Assembly: GCF_015277815.1 (NCBI RefSeq)
Contig: NZ_CP063813.1
Coordinates: 3,410,001 to 3,474,000, forward strand
Source: Microbacterium atlanticum
Lineage (GTDB): Bacteria > Actinomycetota > Actinomycetes > Actinomycetales > Microbacteriaceae
Direction of reading: 5' to 3'
DNA: 64,000 bases
A model generated the notes under the pieces. It was not told the DNA's origin, did not search any database, and worked only from the letters and a program-made list of their open reading frames with translations. Each line of letters begins with the position of its first letter. Position 1 is the first letter of the stretch. The position numbers were made by a program, and so were the translations under genes. Below, piece by piece: positions 58,052 to 64,000 of this stretch.

Positions 58052-59059
58052 TCAGTCGGTCTTGGTCGAGAACGCCGCGTCGAACGCGGCAGCGGGCGGC
58101 GTGATCGCGTTGAGCTTGCGCACGAACTCGATCGCCTCGGGGGCGCCGTGCAGGCGGTCCATGCCGGCGTCCTCCCACTCGATCGAGGTGGGGCCGTCGT
58201 AGCCGATCGCGTTGAGCGCGCGGAACAGCGGCTCCCACGGCACGGCGCCGTGGCCGGTCGAGACGAACGTCCAGCCGCGGCGCGGGTTCGCCCACGGCAG
58301 GTGCGACCCCAGTACGCCGTTGCGGCCGTCGAGGTTGGTGATGGACTCCTTGACGTGCACGTGGAAGATGTGGTCGGCGAAGTCCAGCACGAACGCCACC
58401 GGGTCCAGCTGCTGCCACATGAAGTGCGACGGGTCGAAGTTGAGGCCGAAGCTCTCGCGGTGCCCGATGGCCTCGAGGGTCGCCTTGGCGGTCCAGTAGT
58501 CGTAGGCGATCTCGGAAGGGTGGACTTCGAGGCCGAAGCGCACACCGACCTCCTCGAACACGTCCAGGATCGGGTTCCACCGGTCGGCGAAGTCCTGGTA
58601 CCCGGCGGCGATCCACTCGTCGGAGGCCGGCGGGAACATCGCGACAGCCTTCCAGATCGCCGAGCCCGTGAAGCCGTTCACCGTCTTCACGCCCAGCTTG
58701 GCGGCGAACCGGGCCGTGTTCTTCATGTCCTCCGCGGCGCGCTGGCGCACGCCCTCGGGCTCGCCGTCGCCCCAGACCCGCGCGGGCAGGATGTCCTTGT
58801 GCCGCACGTCGATGGGGTCGTCGCACACCGCCTGGCCGGTGAGGTGGTTCGAGATCGCCCAGACCTTCAGGCCGTTGCGCTCGAGGATGTCTTTGCGGGA
58901 CTGGACGTACTCCGCGTCGTCCCACCGGGACACGTCGATGTGGTCGCCCCAGCAGGCGATCTCGAGGCCGTCGAAGCCCCACTCGCCGGCGAGTCGCGCG
59001 ACCTCTTCGAACGGCAGATCGGCCCACTGGCCCGTGAAGAGAGTGATCGGACGAGGCAT
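58052..59059 (-). CDS. sugar phosphate isomerase/epimerase family protein
   Basis: A 335-residue AP endonuclease 2-type TIM barrel. It has [36 protein letters not shown] at the start, Glu in [12 protein letters not shown], Asp in [10 protein letters not shown], His in FHVHVKES and Glu in [10 protein letters not shown] as the metal set. It differs from the CGD alpha proteins at 61551 and 62618 and is nearer to keto-sugar or inositol-type epimerases. AAAGGAG precedes the ATG. It opens a set with ThuA and Gfo/Idh. Confidence 0.87.
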   Translation of the reverse strand: MPRPITLFTGQWADLPFEEVARLAGEWGFDGLEIACWGDHIDVSRWDDAEYVQSRKDILERNGLKVWAISNHLTGQAVCDDPIDVRHKDILPARVWGDGEPEGVRQRAAEDMKNTARFAAKLGVKTVNGFTGSAIWKAVAMFPPASDEWIAAGYQDFADRWNPILDVFEEVGVRFGLEVHPSEIAYDYWTAKATLEAIGHRESFGLNFDPSHFMWQQLDPVAFVLDFADHIFHVHVKESITNLDGRNGVLGSHLPWANPRRGWTFVSTGHGAVPWEPLFRALNAIGYDGPTSIEWEDAGMDRLHGAPEAIEFVRKLNAITPPAAAFDAAFSTKTD

Positions 59060-59120
59060 CCAAGCTCCTTTGCTTTGTTGTTTCTACAAACCTATCCGCA
59101 GACCGCCCTGAGGCAACGGG

Positions 59121-60343
59121 TCAACCCGAGGTCGCGTCCGCGGCGACCGGCGCCTCGACCTGGACCCACCCCGAACCGCTCGCCGAGCTCTCCTCGACGG
59201 CGGCCAGCACGCGCTGCACCGAGAGTCCTTCCGCGAAGGACGGATGCGGGTCGGTGCCCTCGGCGATCGCCGTCACGAGGTCGACGACCTGGTGGCTGAA
59301 GCCGTGCTCGTAGCCGAGCATATGGCCCGCGGGCCACCACGCCGCGACATAGGGATGCTGCGCCTCGGTGACGAGGATCCGCGTGAATCCCTGGGTGGCC
59401 TCCGGCGCGGTGCGGTCGTAGAACCAGAGGGTGTTGAGGTCTTCGAGGTCGAAGCGGAGAGCGCCCTTGTCGCCCGACACCTCGATCGACAGGTCGTTCT
59501 TGCGTCCGGTGGCGAAGCGCGTGGCCTCGAATGAGACCAGGGCGCCGGTGGACAGCCGGCCGGTGAAGACGGCGACGTCGTCGACGGTCACGTCGCCGTG
59601 GCCCTCCGCGGCGGTGCCCGACAACCCGGTGCCCGAGCCCTGAAGGGGCCGCTGCTTCACGATCGTGTCGAGCACACCCGAGACGGCGGTCACGCCCAAG
59701 CCGGTCACGAACTGCGTCATGTCGATGATGTGAGCCCCGATGTCGCCGAGCGCGCCGGATCCTGCGTGCTCCTTCTGCAGGCGCCAGGCGAGCGGCATCT
59801 CGGGGTCGACGAGCCAGTCCTGGCGGTACGCGGCCCGCACCTGCGAGATCCGGCCCACGGCGCCCTGGGCGATGAGGTCTCGCAGGAAGGTGACTGCCGG
59901 CACCCGGCGGTACGTGAAGCCGACCATCGAGCGGATGCCGCGGGCCGCCGCCCGCTCGGCAGCCTCGGCCATCGCCTCGGCCTCGGCCACGGTGTTGGCC
60001 AGCGGCTTCTCGCACAGCACGTGCTTGCCCGCGTCGAGCGCCGCGATCGCGATCTCGGCGTGCGAGTCGCCAGGCGTCACGATGTCGACGATGTCGATGT
60101 CGTCGCGCGCGATGACCTCGCGCCAGTCGGTCGCCGACTCCTGCCAGCCCCACTGGGCCGCGGCATCCGTCACCGCCTCGGCGTGGCGTCCGACGACGAC
60201 GGCCATCTCGACCGCCTGCGGCAGCGAGAACACGCGCGGCGCCTGGCGCCAGCCGACCGAGTGCGCGGCTCCCATGAACCCGTAGCCGATCATGGCGACG
60301 CGCAGCGGCCTCCCCTCGGCGCCGCTCTGAGCCTGTCCGAGGG

Positions 60344-60347
<4 letters not shown>
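59121..60347 (-). CDS. Gfo/Idh/MocA family oxidoreductase
   Basis: A 408-residue enzyme, a near copy of the protein at 49593-50783 over most of its length (LRVAMIGYGFMGAAHS, VDIVTPGDSHAEIAIAALDAGKHVLCEKPLANTVAEAEAM, GYEHGFSHQVVDLVTAIAEG). It is the last gene of the CGD operon and its ATG overlaps the TGA of the beta-subunit gene. It may reduce or oxidise the keto sugar freed by CGD. Its N-terminus MTLGQAQSGA is an extra leader shared with two upstream genes. Confidence 0.9.
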
Positions 60348-60760
<413 letters not shown>

Positions 60761-60769
60761 GATGGTTCC

Positions 60770-61558
60770 TCAGGCGTAGGTGTCGGTGAAGGTCTCGTGC
60801 GGCACCGGCGGCGCCGGCTCGAGCTTCTGCACCGTCTCGGGGCTGTACGGATGGTTGGTCGAGGGCACCGGCTCGTCGGCCGGCGGCATGAAGACGGGCT
60901 TGCCGTCGTCGCCGAAGTACATCAGGTCGAGGTCGAACGCGCCCTGGTTCTTCAGGCCGAAGCTCACCCAGTTCTCCTCGAAGGGAGCGCGGGCCAGCTC
61001 GTAGCAGCGGAACTTCCAGAACTTCCACTCGCCGTCCTGCTTGAGGAAGTCGATCGCGTACTTGCACCACACCCAGTGAGCCCAGACCTTCTTTCCGAGC
61101 ACTTCCTGGGGCGAGTACATGTCGGGGAACGCCTCGGCGACCTTAGGGTCGGTGAGACCCGACTCGGTGCCGGCCATCATCCAGACGCCCTTGGCGGTCT
61201 TGCCGTCTGCGGCGACCTCGATGACCGGTGTCGTGGTGGCGTGCAGGATCAGCTTGCCCTCGGGGTGCGGACGACCGCGGTGGTAGTCGGTCACGCTCTT
61301 CCACGTCGTGTACTGACCGGCGTTGGTGTACCGGGCGCGGATGCCCTCGGTGCCCTCCTTGACCCACAGCGGGATGATCTGCTCGTCCTCGAAGGCGTTG
61401 TGGAGGTACATGTAGCGGTTGAACAGGTTCTCGACCTGGCCGCGGTCCTCGGCGCGCTGCGCGAGGGCGCGGGCGGCGACGACCTCCTCGCGGAGCGCGG
61501 CCAGCTCGGCCCGCAGCTCCGCGACCGAGACGTCGGCGGTCGTGGTCGTATCAGACAT
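60770..61558 (-). CDS. SnoaL-like/NTF2-fold protein
   Basis: A 262-residue protein. An N-terminal coiled-coil stretch (VAELRAELAALREEVVAARALAQRAED) leads into a cone-shaped NTF2/SnoaL fold (GQVENLFNRYMYLHNAFEDEQIIPLW; HATTTPVIEVAADGKTAKGVWMMAG; WAHWVWCKYAIDFLKQDGEWKFWKF). Such proteins can be isomerases, dehydratases or binding proteins. It overlaps the alpha-subunit gene by eight bases and precedes the beta gene, so a part in handling the glycoside or the cleaved sugar is likely. The exact function is unknown. Confidence 0.78.
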   Translation of the reverse strand: MSDTTTTADVSVAELRAELAALREEVVAARALAQRAEDRGQVENLFNRYMYLHNAFEDEQIIPLWVKEGTEGIRARYTNAGQYTTWKSVTDYHRGRPHPEGKLILHATTTPVIEVAADGKTAKGVWMMAGTESGLTDPKVAEAFPDMYSPQEVLGKKVWAHWVWCKYAIDFLKQDGEWKFWKFRCYELARAPFEENWVSFGLKNQGAFDLDLMYFGDDGKPVFMPPADEPVPSTNHPYSPETVQKLEPAPPVPHETFTDTYA

Positions 61559-62621
61559 TCGCGGTCTCCTTCGACTGCTCGGCGACGGTGTCTTCGATGG
61601 CCTTGCGCATCAGCGCGTGCTGCTTCTTCACGAGCTCGATCGGGTCGGCCTCGCCGAGGTCCTGGAAGGCGTGACCCTCCCACTCGCTGGAGAGGTACCC
61701 CTGATACCCGCCCACCACGAACTGCCTGACGATCCGCGGGATGTCCATCGCCGGCTCGTGGCCGTTCTCGTCGATGTCGTAGAACTTCGCGTGCACGTGG
61801 AACATCTGCGGCATGATGTCCAGCCACTCCTCCGGAGGGACCAGGCCGTGCATGTTGAAGGCGAGGCGCGTGAACGGGCCGAACGTGAGAGGGTCGACGC
61901 CCTCGCTCACGAGGTAGTCTTCGAACTTCTGGTTGCGCACGTGCATGGGAGTCGGCTCGTGCCAGATCTCCTCCATGACGGGGAAGTGCTTCTCGTCCAT
62001 GCCCATCTTCCCCAGCTGCGCGAGCAGCGTCGGGGAGAGGCTGTGCATCGTCGAGGAGAAGTCGGCGGTGAAGCCCAGCCGCTCGGACTGCAGCTCGTCG
62101 TACATCTCGCGCATCTGCAGCACCTGAGGGTTGTTCGGCCCGGACGGCGCGTGGATCTCGTAGCCGAGGTACTGGTCGTACTTCTCGGCGAGCGGGAGGA
62201 GCCCGCGCAGCAGCTCCTTGCCGTGCGACCGGATGACGACGCGCTTGAAGCCGAGCGTGTGAGCCGTCTTCAGCTGCCGGGCGAGGAAGTCGTGCTCCTC
62301 GTCAGGCGTCATGTCGCGGTCCTTGCGGCGACCCATGTCGAGGTTGGTGCCGACCGCGCTCGCCTCGAGTCCGTACTTCTCCAGCGAGTCGAACCAGAGC
62401 TTCACGAACTCCTGGTCGACGTCGGGGTAGGTGCGCAGCAGCTGCGCGATGTTGAACTCGACGCCCGGGCCAATCCCCTCCTCCGCCACGGCGGCGATGA
62501 GCGTCTCGGGCGTGTAGAGGCCCGCTGCGAACTCGCTCGTCATCGAGTAAAGGGTGGTCCCGAGCTTGATGCCGGTGCCGGCGATGCCGTCCGCGCCGCC
62601 CTGCGCCTGTCGAACGGTCAT
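61551..62621 (-). CDS. C-glycoside deglycosidase alpha subunit-like protein
   Basis: A 356-residue sugar phosphate isomerase/epimerase-type barrel. The metal set is E155 (YEIHAPSG), D187 (FTADFSSTMH), H277 (FHVHAKFYDID) and E313 with H317 close by (SSEWEGHAF). This pattern and the pairing with DUF6379 genes fit the CGD alpha subunit, which removes the sugar from 3-keto-C-glycosides. The start at 62621 overlaps the TGA of the upstream alpha gene. Residues 1-12 (MTVRQAQGGADG) are a leader not needed for the barrel. Confidence 0.8.
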   Translation of the reverse strand: MTVRQAQGGADGIAGTGIKLGTTLYSMTSEFAAGLYTPETLIAAVAEEGIGPGVEFNIAQLLRTYPDVDQEFVKLWFDSLEKYGLEASAVGTNLDMGRRKDRDMTPDEEHDFLARQLKTAHTLGFKRVVIRSHGKELLRGLLPLAEKYDQYLGYEIHAPSGPNNPQVLQMREMYDELQSERLGFTADFSSTMHSLSPTLLAQLGKMGMDEKHFPVMEEIWHEPTPMHVRNQKFEDYLVSEGVDPLTFGPFTRLAFNMHGLVPPEEWLDIMPQMFHVHAKFYDIDENGHEPAMDIPRIVRQFVVGGYQGYLSSEWEGHAFQDLGEADPIELVKKQHALMRKAIEDTVAEQSKETANV

Positions 62622-63754
62622 GCGGACGCTCCTTGCGTGGTGGGAAGCCAGGCCGCGAGCTGTGCCCGCGCCTCGGCGAGGTCGGTGGTCATGCGCGAGC
62701 CGGCCGCCTCGGCCGCCGACCGCTGCACGGCCTGCTCCCCCGCGATGATCTCGAAGGGGGACTGCCAGTAGTTCCAATGCCAGCCCTCGTACTCGCTCGA
62801 GATGGCACCGTTGTAGCCGTTCTCGATGAGCAGCGTCACGAGGTCGCGGACCGGCACCGAGGGCTCTTCGCCCGACTCGTCGATGCCGAAGAACTTGCCG
62901 TGCACGTGCTTGATCCACGGGAAGATCTCGAGCCAGTCGTCCACGCGCGCCGGTCCGAACAGGCCGGTCGCGTTGATGCCAATGTCGATGCCGAGATCGG
63001 GGCGACCGTGCTGGGCTGCCAGCCCGATGAAGCGGCCGAAGCGCTGGCCGTGGTCGGCCTGGTCGGCCGGCGGGCCCTGCCGGTAGAACTCGTCCCACAG
63101 CCCGGTGACGGCCGTGAGCAGCTCCTCCGAGGCGCCGCGGCGGCGGTAGGCCTCGATGAGCGAGGGCGCGAAGCCCGACACGGTGGCGCCCCAGTCCATC
63201 GTGAATCCCAGGAACGGCGAGCCGACCTTGTCGTAGCGGTCGCGTAGCGCCAGGATGCGCGGGTGGGAGGCGTACTGGTCGGCGTGCACCTCGAGGGCGA
63301 GCGTGACGCCGTACTCCTCAGCGATGGGAGCCAGCGCCTCCATGGAGTCGGGCGTGATCGAGATCTGCACGCGGGCGATGGGGAACCCGAGCTTCGCCGC
63401 GGCCGCGATCTGCCGGCGCATGTACTCCAGCAGCTCGTCCTGGGTGAGCAGGCGATCGCGGTGGATGCCGATGTCGGCGTTCACGGCGAGCGAGGTCGTC
63501 ACGAGCCCGGTCTCGGCGATCAGGTCCTTGAACCAGCCGGCGTAGTGATCGTCGATCTCGGGGAAGCCGCGGAAGCTGGAGAATCCGATGATCTCCAGGC
63601 CCGGCCCGAAGTTCTCGGCCGCGGCCTTGCGGATGAGGCCTTCGAGATCGTACTCGCGTCCGTGGAACGCGCGGGTGAAGCTGTAGAGCGTCACACCCTG
63701 GATGGGGGTGCCTTTGGTCAGCGCGGCGCCGTCCTGAGCCTGTCGAGGGGTCAT
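62618..63754 (-). CDS. C-glycoside deglycosidase alpha subunit-like protein
   Basis: A 378-residue barrel paralogous to the downstream alpha gene. Metal ligands are E155 (LALEVHADQ), D187 (FTMDWGATV), H285 (KHVHGKFFGID) and E321, with H326 in SSEYEGWHW. The sequence is clearly diverged from its neighbour, so the two may serve different glycosides (for example flavone 6-C and 8-C). Its ATG overlaps the TGA of the beta gene at 63751, which suggests these two form the pair. It shares the N-terminal MT-x-RQAQ-x-GA leader. Confidence 0.82.
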   Translation of the reverse strand: MTPRQAQDGAALTKGTPIQGVTLYSFTRAFHGREYDLEGLIRKAAAENFGPGLEIIGFSSFRGFPEIDDHYAGWFKDLIAETGLVTTSLAVNADIGIHRDRLLTQDELLEYMRRQIAAAAKLGFPIARVQISITPDSMEALAPIAEEYGVTLALEVHADQYASHPRILALRDRYDKVGSPFLGFTMDWGATVSGFAPSLIEAYRRRGASEELLTAVTGLWDEFYRQGPPADQADHGQRFGRFIGLAAQHGRPDLGIDIGINATGLFGPARVDDWLEIFPWIKHVHGKFFGIDESGEEPSVPVRDLVTLLIENGYNGAISSEYEGWHWNYWQSPFEIIAGEQAVQRSAAEAAGSRMTTDLAEARAQLAAWLPTTQGASA

Positions 63755-64000
63755 GCTGCCACCGCCTTGCGTGCCGGCATCGTCTTGGTGTCCTTCTCCT
63801 CGATGTGCAGCACCTCGTCGGCGCCGATCACGATGTAGGGGATGTAGAGCACGAGCTCGACGGCGACGGTGTGCTCGTCGGCCTCGCCCACAGCGATGTC
63901 GCCGGAGAGGACCGCGGAATCGGTGGGGAACCACCACTCATCGGTGTTCGGGACGAGCTCGGGGAAGGTGAAGGCTCTGCCGTTCATCTCCCAGCGCAGC
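63751..64000 (-). CDS. C-glycoside deglycosidase beta subunit-like protein (DUF6379), N-terminus outside the window
   Basis: The C-terminal 82 residues of a second DUF6379 protein, open to the right edge. LRWEMNGRAFTFPEL, TDEWWFPTDSAVLSG and VAVELVLYIPYIVIGADEVLHIEEKDTKTM match the small-subunit family (compare ETLWFVAD and LLYMQIAPG at 60344). It is coupled by ATGA to the alpha gene that follows. The operon therefore starts beyond the window. Confidence 0.82.
   Translation of the reverse strand, partial: LRWEMNGRAFTFPELVPNTDEWWFPTDSAVLSGDIAVGEADEHTVAVELVLYIPYIVIGADEVLHIEEKDTKTMPARKAVAA

Noticed and set aside
60770..61558. SnoaL-like protein as a ring-hydroxylating dioxygenase beta subunit
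   Set aside because: The NTF2 fold is shared, but no alpha-subunit (Rieske) gene is present in the window and the N-terminal coiled coil is not typical.

Overview
The window looks like chromosomal DNA of a high-GC actinobacterium, most likely Microbacterium or another Microbacteriaceae. The base composition, the single-chain glycyl-tRNA synthetase, DUF222/HNH (13E12-type) proteins, permease-ATPase fused peptide transporters, ROK regulators, leaderless genes with TANNNT boxes 6-8 bases before the start, and the many GGATGCC heptamers all fit. I saw no phage, insertion sequence, CRISPR array, rRNA or tRNA.

Bases 1 to about 16,100 are ordinary chromosome: a truncated DUF222/HNH gene under an SOS-type promoter, glyS, a GH15 glycosidase, a DUF4870 membrane protein, a lactate-monooxygenase-like flavoenzyme, a menC plus lipoprotein pair, a cyclase-family hydrolase, an SDR, a GNAT protein, an MFS exporter, a POT peptide transporter and a second DUF222/HNH gene.

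From about 16,200 to the right end nearly every gene fits use of plant glycosides, above all flavonoid O- and C-glycosides. Block 1 (16.2-27.3 kb) has an alpha-L-rhamnosidase operon (SDR-SDR-FAH-FAH-GH78), a carboxymuconolactone-decarboxylase-like protein, an IclR regulator, two alpha/beta hydrolases, a monocupin closely matching quercetin 2,3-dioxygenase, and a LysR regulator. Block 2 (27.3-35.1 kb) has a peptide-type ABC importer divergent from a GH1 beta-glucosidase, followed by an SDR. Block 3 (35.2-44.7 kb) has a GMC oxidoreductase resembling C-glycoside 3-oxidase (CarA) with an MFS transporter, and an aromatic ring-cleavage operon (VOC extradiol dioxygenase, two FAH hydrolases, cyclase, FAD monooxygenase, ACMSD-type amidohydrolase). 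Block 4 (44.8-64 kb) has two ROK regulators, a ribose-type sugar ABC importer, four Gfo/Idh/MocA oxidoreductases plus one oddity, a ThuA protein, a sugar phosphate isomerase, and a C-glycoside deglycosidase (CGD) operon with two alpha-type and two beta-type subunits.

The most unusual gene is at 48049-49497. It joins a CGD beta-like domain to a CGD alpha-like TIM barrel in one chain and keeps the alpha metal ligands. Two DNA motifs tie the blocks together: TTTCA-N5-TGAA boxes (tandem, 20 bp apart, in two promoters, and once over the iclR start) and GTTAGC/CTAA palindromes next to the LysR gene and next to the transporter/beta-glucosidase promoters. A likely scheme, which is inference: rhamnosidase and glucosidase deglycosylate O-glycosides, the cupin opens the flavonol, esterases split the depside, the ring-cleavage operon degrades the aromatic products, and C-glycosides are oxidised at C3 and then cleaved by CGD.
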